Assembly: GCF_009905375.1 (NCBI RefSeq)
Contig: NC_133653.1
Span: 59,001,497 to 59,065,496, forward strand
Origin: Apium graveolens
Lineage: Eukaryota; Streptophyta; Magnoliopsida; Apiales; Apiaceae
Reading direction: 5' to 3'
DNA length: 64,000 nt
Shown: piece by piece, positions 33,296-45,994 of the stretch
Numbering within the stretch: the first letter of the stretch is position 1
How the letters are laid out: the number at the start of each line of letters is the position of its first letter
The notes under the pieces: model-generated
What the model was told of the DNA's origin: nothing
Databases searched by the model: none
The model's input: only the letters and a program-made list of their open reading frames with translations
Program-made: the position numbers and the translations under genes

Positions 33296-35131
33296 TGTAA
33301 CACCCCCAGATCCGGGGTCGGGGATCCGGGTTGTCACGGTCTTTCTTTCCACAATATCACTTCACTTAATTAATAATAAATAACCTCATGTTGTGACCCC
33401 ATACTAACACACACCACAACCCGTTATAGTCTCAGAGATGAAATTGAAATAAGTACAAGTCTTTGAATCCACCATTTAAAAGTTATTACAACCCAAAATG
33501 ATTACTTGATAAATTTACAGTTAATTGTCATTATCTGCCACAAGTTATAATTATACATAATTTGATTCTCAAAAGTAGATGGTCTGAACTTACAATGGAT
33601 CTACCTCTGCAGCTATAGCAGCTACAACATCATCGGGAAGACGCGGGACGCTTCCCACGCGCTTGCGCTGGGTCTGCTGGAGTCTGGCCATCTCTCCTAA
33701 CTGTTGTTGTGTGATGAAGAAATAAAGCAAGAGTGAGCCTTACAGCTCGCAAGATAATACATAGTGATAACAATAATATAAGTATCTAAATGGATACTTA
33801 ATAGAATCTCTATCATGTGTAAGATAATTACTTACTAGATATAAGTAAAAACAAGGAATGAAGTTACCAATACTTCACCACACTTATATCATTTATAAAG
33901 CTACTTGAACTACCACCGTTCAAAGTATTATAAGTTTTAAGAAAAACATCCCATAGATGAGACCACAAGTTAAGACTTGAATAGATTCAATCTTTGAAAT
34001 ATTATTGAATGAAAAAAGTTACGAGATACTTTATTTAGTCCCGATATATATATATCCACATATATATCTCTTAAACATTTCCTGGAACCTCTGTTATGTA
34101 AAGTATGAACAGAGTTTGAAACATCTAATAAATTTTGGAAAGGAAAAGAATTTTGGCATAAACCAGATATCTTGCTGATCAGGCAAAGATACCAATAAGT
34201 AACATTTTCTACTAGTAGATGGATGAATCCCCCACCGGTCATCACCCTGGCCACATAAGGACCTTGTGCTGGACCGCCACCCGGCCTCTTATGCGTTGAT
34301 GGACTGCCACCCAGCCACTTACACTTTGATAGACCGTACCCCGGCCTGTCGCTTATGCCGACTCAATTAGATGGGCTTACTTCCCGAACATTGGGCAAGT
34401 AATCAATTCATTTACCAAAACTGCAACCTCATTGCGAATATAAAATACACCACAGAGCCGGATTCCCCAGGTTTTGAGTGAGTATTTAAATCCCCTTAAA
34501 AAAGGAAGATCTTAAATATAAAAATGAGTTTTGGGATCCGCTCTGACTTTAAAACTCATTTTGAAGACTCGAAAACACTTTATAGAGTGTTTGGAGTAAA
34601 GCTGATTTAATGAAGTAAATCAGTCCCCAGAATATTTAGAAAATGACTGAATATTATTATTTAAATAATATTCCCATAAAGAATAATCTTTATAAAAATA
34701 ATTGAAGTAGAAGTATTAAAACTTATACTTGAAACGAGTATTAAATAACCAAAGATATACTTATATGAAAGTATTATCTTTATTTGAATAATCAAAAATA
34801 AGTTTGATTATTAACACCTTATTCTTTAATAAAATAAAGAATATATCTCAGCAAATAATCGGAGTCATAGATCCTCAAATGAATATTCAAATAATATTCA
34901 TTAAATAATATAAAAGAGTCATAAGCCCTCGAATGAATATTCAAAATAATATTCAATAAATAATATAAAAGAGTCATAAGCCCTCGAATGAATATTCAAA
35001 ATAATATTCATTTAATAAAATAAAAGGAGTCATACACCTTCGAATAATATTCGAAATAATATTCAATAATAAAATAAAGTTAAAGTTATCGAATAAACCT
35101 TATTCGATTAATAGTTTGGAAAACTATAACC

Positions 35132-35163
<32 letters not shown>

Positions 35164-37262
35164 CCATATCCATATATACAAAATCTACTCGGGATCCTCG
35201 ACTCCCGGTTTTAGAAAATATTTTCACCTTTAGGTCCCTATACTAAGGGTATATGCAAGTTACCGCTATTCTCTAGCATAGGTATTATCAACTGAACCAA
35301 CAGATATATATTACAAGAATATGAAACAGGCATGCATATATACCATATCACATGCTACAATATATCGCAAGAATTTGCTAAATAACCAATATGCATTTAT
35401 CGCAAGATCATGCATATACAAATGTATACATCACAACAACAGTATAACGGATAGAATACTTGCCTGAGCGACTTGGGGTGATAAAAGGCTCGGGACGAGT
35501 CTGGTAACCTATAAACAACAAGTAAGTTAGAATTAAACCAAAATCACTTGTAAATCTATACTTTAACTAACTTAGACTCTAACGCTTGTTTTGCGCTCAC
35601 TGATTCGCTTAAGTCACTCGGGTACCCTCGGCTCCTCCATTTTTAATAATTTAACCTTTACGAGTTTTAAAGCGATTCCTTCGCGAGTGTCTTACCAACT
35701 GCCTAACACACTTACCATAAATGTTTCATACATTAATTAACCCTTTTTGGTCTTTAACCTATGTTTCAAAGTAAGGCGAGGGAAAAAGTTTCGTTCGCGA
35801 AACGCCGTTACTTGAAACGGTCGTTTCTCCTAAACCGTGCATCGGAATCGAACGAACTACATATCAAAACGAAGCTCGTAACATGAGCTATCTAAACATG
35901 GCAGTGGTAATAATCTAGCAGGGGGTTCTCGGGTCCTAATGCTATGCACAAAAACAGTCCAAAGAAAATCGGACGTTACGACGGCTATGTTTACGCGATT
36001 TCCAATATTTTAAACCATTCAAAACCATTCCAAATCAACCTCAAATCCAACATACAACCAACATCCATCCTTATCACATCATAACAACCCCAACCAATTC
36101 AATTTAATCATTCATACTTATGCCTAAAGTTAACTTTAATCATACTTAAGTTCTTTTAAATCAAAACCACAACATTTACCATTCCATTTTACTACCATTT
36201 CAAATCCCAAACTCTAATCACAACAACAAGCTACAATATCATCCTACTAATCAAAATCATCTTATAATATATAGGAACCTAGGGTTTGGAGATGGTATAC
36301 CTTCCTTGAAGTGGTGGGAGGAGCTAGGAAGCCTTAAGAAGCTTTGAGAAGTCTTAAGAATGCTTGGATCTTCAAGAAAAACAAGAAAAATTTCAAGTTA
36401 AAAACTTGAAAACACTATTCATTGTCTTCTTCTTTGATTAAATGAAGAAGATTGAGAAGGAATTGATGGCTTAAACTCATGATATAGCCCTAACTAAGCA
36501 TGAAGATGATTAGGGAATTTACTCACCAATTTAGGAAGCTTGGATCTTGAATTTTTGAAATTTCTTGCCTTTTGAATAGTAAAAAGCCGAGAGCTTCTTC
36601 AAGAACAAAGCCTTGGTTCTTTTTGATTTTGATGAAAATGATTTTTGCTTGGCTTGGTTGATTTGTTTTTGTGTTTGATTTAGTCAATTACCTTCTTGCC
36701 CTTGAATTTGTGTGGTTCTCATTCAACCACACCTCCTTCCTTCCCATGTCATGCCTATGTCATGTGGTGATGTCATCTTTCCCTCCTTGTCCCCTTCTCA
36801 TTGGTTGGGTGACATCATCCCCCCCCAATCCCTTTGATTACTTCCTAATTGTTTGCCTAATGACAGCTGATCTGTTACACGGTTCGCTTAACTTTCGTTC
36901 TCGTTTATCATTTGAAGGATCATACCCGGGATCTTATTACTGAGGTTCCCTTAACCTTTCTCAATACATTATATTCCTTTTTTTATGATCCTCTATCATA
37001 ATCCTTTAATTTAAATCCTTTTTATCCTGTTACCTTATACTCAATTCTCTCCGTATCTAGTTGATTTCCGGGAAAAATAAAAGTGTTCGGAATTGGATTC
37101 TGACGATCTTTACATACACTTATATACTACATAGAGTACTAATAATATCCCAGAATATCCATAACAGAACCCCTACATAGTGTGGCGTGAAAAGTTTTCT
37201 CATTCAGCTAAAACACTATTCACAAGGGTTACAAAAAGTTGAAAATTTTGGGGGTTATTACA
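33296..37262 (-). repeat. 5' LTR of element D (3967 bp)
   Basis: Nearly identical to 23239-27210. It runs from TGTAACACCCCC beside the primer binding site to GGGGTTATTACA before the right copy of ATAAT. The differences are mostly transitions plus length changes in TA runs. Confidence 0.93.
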
Positions 37263-37267
37263 ATAAT

Positions 37268-38036
37268 CAATGTCTTTTGAACCACCTTCAACTAAATTTT
37301 CTATCTCATTTCCCATCACTGCTTATGTGAAAATGCTCTTCCTTACGCTTTGGTGAGAGAAAAAATATCACCATTTTTCCAAAAGTTATTGCCTCGGTCT
37401 TTAGAGGTTAACATTGTCACGACTGACTCTCGATCATACTTAGGACATCTTTTATCTTAGGTCCTAATTGCCTTAAACAATTTCGACCTTTACTGGTTCG
37501 ATCCATACTTTTTCATGGTTTAACACGTGCCCCACTTGGAATTATTATTACGTCATATTTCCTTTACCAAAGTTTCTATTTGTAAAAACTTAAATATCAC
37601 CACTCTTTTTGTAACTTATCCAAGGTTATTCTTAAATCATTCCTCTTGTACTCCCTAGATACAGGGCATATCAAGATACCATTTACTAATACTAGATCCA
37701 TTGTATATATAGTTCTGAAAAACTTTCTCCACTAATCTTTAAAGATTGTTTTTACTTTAATTCTTCCCAATTCATACTTCGACACTCATACTGTCCTTAT
37801 TAATGGTGAAATGCCAACCTTATGCATTCCCCTAGGTTCATCTCAAGTTATCGAGGTTCTATCCTTAATTTCACCTTTAAAAAGGTACTTGCATCCTTCC
37901 ATGGATAAATCAAGTCATATATCCTTGATAGATTATCTTATTCAATCATTCCCACCTCGATATTCTATACCAAATTTCACAATAGAATCCTTATTTAAGT
38001 TGAGGTCAATCCATATGGCCTCCAAAAGATAACAAT
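37268..38036. other. Element A internal sequence between element D and the solo LTR
   Basis: About 770 bp of element A interior with no recognisable domain or long ORF. It ends with ACAAT, the target duplication of the solo LTR. Confidence 0.5.
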
Positions 38037-41000
38037 TGTAACACCCCCAAATCCGGGGTCGGGGATCCGGGTTGTCACGAGTTCCATTTCCCTTAACAAC
38101 ACCCAGTCTTAATAAATAATCAACTACTCTGTACTGTGACCCCACAATAAACACACACACCACAAGTTATAGTCTCAGAGATGAATATCCAAAAAAATAA
38201 TCACAAGTCATTTTATTCCACAATTATATGCCAATACACCTTAAACAGGTTTCTGAATAAATTTATATTTCTTTGCCATTATTACAATTCATAAATATAC
38301 ATAATCTGATACATTAGAAGTTGAAAGCCTAGCCTATTGGTAGCTCCTACCTCAGCTACGGCGGCATCAATGCTTATAGAAAACTGCGGAACGTCTCCTA
38401 ATCGCTTGCGAATCGGGAGCTTGGTCCTGTTCATCCTTTCTATCTGTTGTTGTGTGATGAAAGAAGAAAGCAAGGGTGAGCAGCAAGCCCACCAAAATAA
38501 TATGTATAATGATTAATAGTATATGAGCCTTCTCTTAGTACTCATGAAAGTCTTGGTCAAAAGAAATGAACCAAGTTGATATCTTAATGCGATGAAGTCG
38601 CAAAATATTCAGTATATATATATACATATATACTTTTCAAAATATTGGAAGTCCTCTTCCATGCATAATATACACAAAGTCCCAGTGTATAACTGTATAT
38701 ATAAAAAAATATCGTTGCAAGGTGATCTCATATATCTAACCTTGTCTCAACGTTTTTCTGAAAATCTTTGTCATTCATAAGACAATTATTAATTAGATAT
38801 AAGTTTAAAAGATGAGGTTACAAGATACCCCAATATACTTATATCCTTCCCAAATACTACTTGAACTACCACCGTTCAAGTTATAATTAGCTTCAAAAGT
38901 TTATCACATAGATGAGACTATAAGACAAGATTTGAATAGATTAAATCTTTAAAATATTATCAAAATAAAATGAAGTTACGAGATACTTCATTTGATGTAA
39001 ACATCATTTTGAAAACTTGACCCTGTCAACACTCAACAATCGCCCAACCGTAGCCTTTCTATCGAAGTGCTCTGGGTAGTGTTGCAGAAATTATCCAATT
39101 GGATGATGAACTCATTACGGGAGTTTGCCGCGCCAGGAAGACCACTTACGATGATCAGTCGTAGTAGTACAACCCCACCATTTTCTACATGTAGAGGAGA
39201 ACCTGTCGGATTTACTTGTCAACCGAACACTGAACTCCTAAGGAATGGACCGCCTTAGCGGAACTTCCAGGCCATTTGGGCCAATATAATAAGGCTGGGC
39301 CGGCGCTACTCGGCCACTTACGCCACTCCTAGTTCAGATGAAATCCATGACTCTGAAATGTAAAGCTTGTCCCCACTTTCCCCAAGTAGAAACTTGTTGA
39401 TACGGCTCCACCAAGAAGTCGTATCTATTTGGAAAGGAGAACTCACCGATATTTCCCAGGCGATGCCTGTTAATGGATTAACTTGTTCCAAGAATTTTAC
39501 TTCCCGAGTGTTGGGTAAGTAATCAATTCATTTATCAAAACAGCAACCTTGTTGCGAATATAAAACACACCACAGAGCCGGATCCCTCAGGTTTTGAGCG
39601 AGTATTTAAATCCCCTTCGAAAGGAGGATCTTAAAAAAAATGAGTTTTGGGATCCGCTCTAACTTTTAAAAAAATCATTTTGAAGACTCGCAAAACATTT
39701 TTAAGAATGTTTGGAGTGAAGCTGATTTAATGAAGTAAATCAGTCCCCAGAATATTTAGAAAATGTCTGAATATTATTATTTAAATAATATTCCCATAAA
39801 GAATAATCTTTATAAAATAATTGAAGTAGAAGTATTAAAACTTATACTTGAAATGAATAGCAAATAATCAAAGATATACTTATACGAAAGTAATATCTTT
39901 ATTTGAATAATCAAAAATAAGTTTGATTATCGACACCTTATTCTTTAATACAATAAAGAATATTATTAAGTAATAAGCGGAGTCATAATACCTCGAATGA
40001 ATACTATAAATAATATTCATAAAATAAAGGAGTCATACATCCTCAAATGAATATCCAAGTAATAATCAATAATAATATAAACTGAGTCATAAGCCCTCGA
40101 ATGAATATTCAAATAATATTCAAATAATAAAATAAACTGAGTCATAAGCCCTCGAATGAATACTCAAATTAATATTCAATTAAGTAAAATAAAGGTATCG
40201 AATAAACCTTATTCGATCCATAGTTTTAAAAACTATATCCATATATATATAAATATATATATATAATATACTCGGGAACATCGACTCCCGGTTTAGAAAT
40301 ATGTTCACCTTTTATCCCCTATACTAAGGGTATACGCAACTACTTGCTTATTTCTAGCATAGGTATTATGCAACTATAAGCATTGAAATCAACAGATAGA
40401 TAACCAGATTACGAAACAGACATGCATATATACCATACCAGCATGCTCCAATATATCGCAAAATTTGCTAATAACAATCATGCACTATCACAAGATAATG
40501 CATATACATATATTTACATCACAACAACAGTATATCGGGTAGAAAACTTGCCTGAGCGACTGGGGGTTACGAATGGCTCGGGACGAGTCTGGTAACCTAT
40601 AAACAACAAGTAAGTTGGAATTAAACCAAGGTCACTTGTAAATCTATACTTTAACTAACTTAGACTCTAACGCTTGTTTTGCGCTCACTGATTCGCTTAA
40701 GTCACTCGGGTACCCTCGGCTCCACCATTTTTAATAATTTAACCTTTACGAGTTTTAAAGCGATTCCTTCGTGAGTGTCTTACCAACTGCCTAACACACT
40801 TACCATAAATGTTTCATACATTAATTAACCCTTTTTGGTCTTTAACCTATGTTTCAAAGTAAGGCGAGGGGAAAAGTTTCGTTCGCGAAACGCCGTTACT
40901 TGAAATGGTCGTTTCTCCTAAACCGTGCATCGGAATCGAACGAACCACATATCAAAACGAAGCTCGTAACATGAGCTATCTAAACATGGCAGTGGTCATA

Positions 41001-42331
41001 ATCTAGCAGGGGGTTCTCGGGTCCTAATGCTATGCACAAAAACAGTCCAAAGAAAATTGGACGTTACGACGGCTATATTTACGCGATTTCCAATATTTTA
41101 AACCATTCAAACCCATTCCAAATCAACCTCAAATCCATCATACAACCAACATCCATCCTCATCACATCATAACAACCCCAACCAATTCAATTTAATCATT
41201 CATACTTATGCCTAAGCTTAACTTTAATCATACTTAAGTTCTTTTAATCAAAACCACAACATTTACCATTCCATTTCACTACCATTCCAAATCCCAAACT
41301 CTAAATCACAACAACAAGCTACAATATCATCCTACTAATTAAAATCATCTTATAATACATAGGGATCTAGGGTTTGGAGATGGTATACCTTCCTTGAAGT
41401 GGTGGGAGGAGCTAGGAAGCCTTAAGAAGCTTTGAGAAGTCTTAGGAAAGCTTGGATCTTCAAGAAAAACAAGAAAAACTTCAAGTTAAAAACTTGAAAA
41501 CACTATTCATAGTCTTCTTCTTTGATTAAATGAAGAAGATTGAGAAGGAATTAATGGCTTAAACTCATGATATAGCCCTAACTAAGCATGAAGATGATTA
41601 GGGAATTTACTCACCAATTTAGGAAGCTTGGATCTTGAATTTTTGAAAATTTAGCCCATTTGCAATAGTAAAAGCCGAGAGCATGATGAACCATGCCTTG
41701 GTTTCTTTTTGATTTTGATGAAAATGATTTTGCTTGGCTTGGTTGGCTTGGTTTTTGTGTTTGATTTAGTAATTACCTAGTTGCCCTTGATTTTGTGTGG
41801 TTAAAAAGTCACCACATCTCCTTCCTTTCTTGTCATGCCTATGTCACCTTGCACATGTCATAATGCTCCCACTTGTCCACACCTTGTGGTTTGATGATGT
41901 CACAATCCCTGGCTTCTTGTACAAGCTTGTCTCTTGGTCACTTATTTGTTTTACGGTTCGCTTATCTTTCGTTCTCGTTTATCGTTTGAGGGATCATACC
42001 CGGGATCTTATTACTTAGGTTCCCTTAACCTTTCTCAATATATTGTATTTCTTTTATGATCCTCTCTTATAATCCTTTAATTTAAATCCTTTTTATCCTG
42101 TTACCTTATACTCAATTCTCTCCGTATCTAGTGGATTTCCAGGAAAATCAAAGTATTCAGAATTGGATTCTGACGATCTTTACATACACTTATATACCAC
42201 ATAGAATACTAATAATATCCCATAAGATCAATAACAGAACCCCTACATAGCGTGGCATGAACAGTTTTCTCATTCAGCAAAAACACTATTCATAAGGGTT
42301 TCAAAAATTTCCAAAAATTGGGGTTATTACA
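38037..42331 (-). mobile_element. Solo LTR of a Tekay-like element (4295 bp)
   Basis: It begins TGTAACACCCCC and ends GGGGTTATTACA, with an exact 5-bp duplication ACAAT on both sides (38032-38036 and 42332-42336). No internal region is present, so LTR-LTR recombination removed it. The first 0.95 kb resembles element A LTRs, the last 2.8 kb resembles element D LTRs, and a middle block (about 38998-39490) matches neither by eye. Confidence 0.92.
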
Positions 42332-42336
42332 ACAAT

Positions 42337-43040
42337 GGTTATCCACTTTTCTTTCATGATTTGGTAATGATAATAGGGATGTTCATGAAGATATTTTTCG
42401 TGTTCAATGTGAACTTTTTAGTTCTAACTATTCATTTATCTCCATTATTTATCTCAACCGTCATCTTAGTGTTAAGATATCTTTTATACCTGGTGTCTCC
42501 CTTTCTGGGTATCAAGCCACTGGTCTTACATACACTTCACATTCTTGAAGATCACTTCCTTCATCCCATTTTCCTAATTTCTTGTTATCATATCTCCTCA
42601 GTCCATCCATTTTTCCTTATTAATCCATCGGTCTATCTCAAAGTTTCATCGAATACTTTCAACTTAAAGGGGATTAATTATACGTATCGCTTACGCCTTT
42701 AAACCTTGACTTTTATCTTATGATCCATCACCATTACGCTGATGATGACACACTTCTCTTTATTTATTGCTAGGGTTCCTTAGGGTTTCACATACCTAAC
42801 TCCCTTATTGCTTCTCAACTCTATTTCCTTTATATCCCTTTATACTCCTTGCCCCTTCAGTCTTTCAATTTCATTACTCTTACAACCATTTTATGAACCA
42901 ACACAACATAAGCATTGATTTCAAACATCCCATCATTCTGGATTTATGCCCTTCAAATGAACCTTGATGACTTTCACAACCTAGATTCATTATTCATCAT
43001 ACTTGTCCGCCTCTGGTCTGGTTTTAAAACTTCTACATTA
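42337..43040. other. Element A internal sequence, unassigned
   Basis: About 700 bp between the solo LTR and the gag remnant. I find no clear domain. Confidence 0.45.
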
Positions 43041-43049
43041 TTTATCTAT

Positions 43050-43540
43050 CTTCCTTAGCCTCCCACCAGCGGGTGGCCTCTCTCTTAGGAAGGTAAGTGG
43101 CAAAATAGTCTTGTGCACTTCGTCAATCATTTAGAATCTCAAATGATTCTTCTATTTCCTTTAGCCAGGCTCTTGCCTCGACTGGGTCAGCTTGTTCCTT
43201 GGAACTCTGAGAGCTTAGCGACTTAAAGGTCCTGAAAGAATTTCACACCACATTATTTCCTTAGGGTGGTGTTTGGGGGGGGGGTAAAGTATTAGTTTTG
43301 TTTAGGCAGGTCCATGAATTGCCTCATAGGAGTATCGTCTTGGTGCTCCCTTCCTTGCTCGAGTTCTGTTTCTTAGTCTAAATATTTTTTCCTTCTCCCC
43401 ATAATCGGGGTCATCTTATATGTTAGAATCCTCATTTTCCACTTCATTATGTTCTGGGTTCCTTATATCTTGATTGCGGCCTCCCTGATTATCACATTCA
43501 GGGTTTGCCCCAAATCTCATCCTCGTGGGGGCATAATGCT
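43050..43540 (-). pseudogene. Element A gag N-terminal remnant
   Basis: The minus strand matches the first 170 codons of element D gag by eye: the region around [13 protein letters not shown], the [12 protein letters not shown] block and the start near the end of this interval. There are many indels, and a G run near 43275. No usable frame remains. Confidence 0.72.
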
Positions 43541-43900
43541 TTGATTTTTTTTTTTGAGAATCTCTTTATATTTGTCTTACTTACTTTGCTTTAGTCTCTA
43601 CCTCGTTCAGTCCTTACATGATCGTAAATTATGAATTCTTAAGTTCTATAAACTTCATGACACTCTTAAGTGTTAATAGCGCAATTACCAAAATATGAAC
43701 TTATCACAAACAAGCTGATCTGAACTGAAAGGAATGAATATATACATAACCATTTGTTCGAGGATACAACAACTAAACACATGCAAGAGAATTACATCAT
43801 TTGATCTGATCACTTCTATCCCAAAAGTACTTCCATAGATAATCATCTAGTCATTAAAAACTAATCATTCATAACTTAGGCTAATCCTCCAAAAGCGGTG
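43541..43900. other. Element A spacer
   Basis: AT-rich, without ORF or repeat. It corresponds to the gag-leader ORF spacer of element D. Confidence 0.45.
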
Positions 43901-44761
43901 CTGCATGAAATCTTTGTCTGATCGCTCTGACTCTGCATACCATTATGGATCAAGAAATGCGGGCACGCACGACATCCCTAACCTACTCCATTAAAGCGGT
44001 GATGAGGTCTAAGATAGTCGTAAGTAGAGCTGAATGAATTTGACCTTCAAGATGGCCTCAACCTGTAATTCGGGTCGTAGCCTCAATCATGTTCATGCTA
44101 TAAGTTAATCCTGCCAGAAGTACCCCGCTCTCACTCCTTGGTGCAGTAAGTCGATCCAACAGGTCACTCCTAACATTACGGGCCTCAGACAAGCCACCCA
44201 AAGTTATATGATAATCAGCGATAAGAGAAGCCTAAATGGTAGCACCTAGCAGTCCATGGGGTGCAGGTGGTGCAGACCCAGGAGATCCAAATGGATAACC
44301 AAGCACGGTATCGGGTGACAATGGTGGAGGAGATAAAGGTGGCATTTCCTCAGTAGGTGTTGGGCTCTGTACAGGGGAGGGAACAGGAATTGGTGGAACT
44401 TCATGGATGTCTACAGGAACCTCTAGGAGAGGGTCTGATACTGGTATAACTGGTTTTTTGGAAGGCCCCACTCCTTCTGCCCTCACTATCCTCTGTGCCC
44501 TTGGTAACTCTTCATCCTCTAGTGCCACCCTTGCGGCCATCCTAGCTCTGGTAGTCGCCCTGACTATGGTCATCAATTCCTCAGCTCTTTATTCTCGTCA
44601 GGATCTTCCACGAGATCCTCCTTAGCAACAATCCCTTTTGGGATAACATCCTCAACCGCAACATTCTCAATATGAATCTCATCCAGTCCCTCATTAGGGT
44701 ACTCTATCGGATTCATAATCTGATCTCCAACATGTAATAAAACATCCTCATGCTGATGCAC
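43901..44761 (-). pseudogene. Element A leader ORF, diverged homologue of the element D leader ORF
   Basis: Two open segments, 44761-44573 (MHQHEDVLLHVGDQIMNPIE) and 44576-44232 (PSPVQSPTPTEEMPPLSPPP), overlap by 4 nt in different frames. They have the same plan as the element D leader ORF: an acidic start, then Pro-rich. Downstream of the stop at 44232 the reading continues in broken form (LSEARNVRSDLLDRLTA), similar to the helical tail of the D protein. It sits at the same place, between PBS and gag. At least one frameshift and several stops make it inactive, but its survival shows that the ORF predates the split of A and D. Confidence 0.62.
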
Positions 44762-44962
44762 CTGAACCTCAGGGATCGGTGCCCTGCTGCCCTAAACGAT
44801 AACGAACTATATTACTATCATGATATTTATTAGGGTTCCCATAAGGGTTGTAACTGTCACTACTACGTTAGGTAGTCTGACTATGAACTTGACAAGAGTT
44901 CTTATTATCTTAGTGAACTTATCATTTTAACGACACATCATCTCTGAGGTTTATAACTCTGG

Positions 44963-44974
44963 GCTCTGATACCA
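44963..44974 (-). other. Primer binding site of element A
   Basis: TGGTATCAGAGC on the minus strand, four bases from the start of the right LTR, with the same geometry as in element D. Confidence 0.92.
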
Positions 44975-44978
44975 TTTC

Positions 44979-45994
44979 TGTAACACCCCCAAATTCAGGG
45001 TCGGGGATCCGGGTTGTCACGAGTTCCATTTCCCTTGATAACAATTAATCTTAATAAACAACCAACTACTGCGTACTGTGACCCCATAATATACACACAC
45101 ACACCACAAGTTATAGTCTCAGAGATGAATACCAAAAATAATACAAGTCATTTTATTCCACAATTATAAGTCATTACACCGCAAAAGGGTTTTTGAATAA
45201 CTTTACATATTCTTTTCCATTATTACAATTCATAATATACATAAGTCTGGTACATCAACAATTGAAAACCTAGCATATTGGTAATTTCTACCTCGGCTAC
45301 AGCAGCATCAACGCCTACAGGAAACTGCGGAACGTTTCCTATCCGATTGCGAATTGGGAGCTTGGTCATGTTCATCTTGTCTATTTGTTATTGTGTGATG
45401 AAAGAAGAAAGAAAGGGCGAGCGACAAGCCCACCGAAATAATATTTATAATAATTAACAATATATGAGCATCTTTATAGTACTCATGAAAATCTTGGTCA
45501 AGAAGAAATGAACCAAGTTTGATATCTTATCGCGACCAATTCGCAAAATATTCAGTATATATGTATATATACTTTTCAAAATCTTTGAAATCCTCTTCCA
45601 TGCATCATATACACAGAGTTCCAGTTTATAACTGTATAAAAATATCGTTGCAAGGTGATCTCGTATATCTAACCTTGTCTCAACGTTTTTGTAAAATCTT
45701 TGTCATACATAAGATAATCATTAAGTAGATATAAGTTGAGAATATGAAGTTACAAAATACTCCAATATACTTATATTTTTTTCCAAATACTACTTGAATT
45801 ACCACCGTTCAATGTATAATCAATTTCAAAAGTTCATCACATAGATGAGACTACAACATAAAACTTGAATAGATTCAGTCTTTGAAATATCATTCAAAAG
45901 AAATGAAGTTACGAGATAATTCATTAAGTTCTGATATATATACACCTATATATCTCTCTCATACTTTCCTTGAAAACCTCTATTATGAAAAGTA
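44979..45994 (-). repeat. Right (5') LTR of element A, interrupted
   Basis: It begins TGTAACACCCCC and follows the left LTR of element A closely for 1016 bp. It then stops at AAAAGTA, where gypsy C is inserted; the left LTR continues with AAAAGTATAAACAGAG. The remainder lies beyond gypsy C, outside the window. Confidence 0.88.

Larger units (their letters stand above)
23239..37262 (-). mobile_element. Element D: full-length young Tekay/Del-like chromovirus (14,024 bp)
   Basis: Both LTRs begin TGTAACACCCCC and end GGGGTTATTACA (23239-27210 and 33296-37262). The 5-bp target duplication ATAAT is exact on both sides (23234-23238 and 37263-37267). By eye the LTRs differ by about 26 substitutions and a few short TA/T indels over 3.97 kb, about 99.3% identity. 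With a commonly used plant rate of 1.3e-8 per site per year this is around 0.25 million years; the rate is an assumption. The internal region has, on the minus strand, PBS, leader ORF, gag-protease, RT-RNase H-integrase-chromodomain and purine tract. It is inserted in element A. Confidence 0.93.
17108..45994 (-). mobile_element. Gypsy element A: old Tekay/Del-like element holding three later insertions
   Basis: The left LTR is 17108-20959. Internal sequence is 20960-23238, 37268-38036 and 42337-44978, and the right LTR starts at 44979 and is cut at 45994 by gypsy C. The internal pieces hold a pol C-terminus remnant, a gag N-terminus remnant, a leader ORF and a primer binding site, in the order expected for a minus-strand element. 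The two LTRs look about 95% alike over the first few hundred bases. Insertions are element D (duplication ATAAT), a solo LTR (ACAAT) and gypsy C (AAGTA expected). The right end of the right LTR lies beyond the window. Confidence 0.78.
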
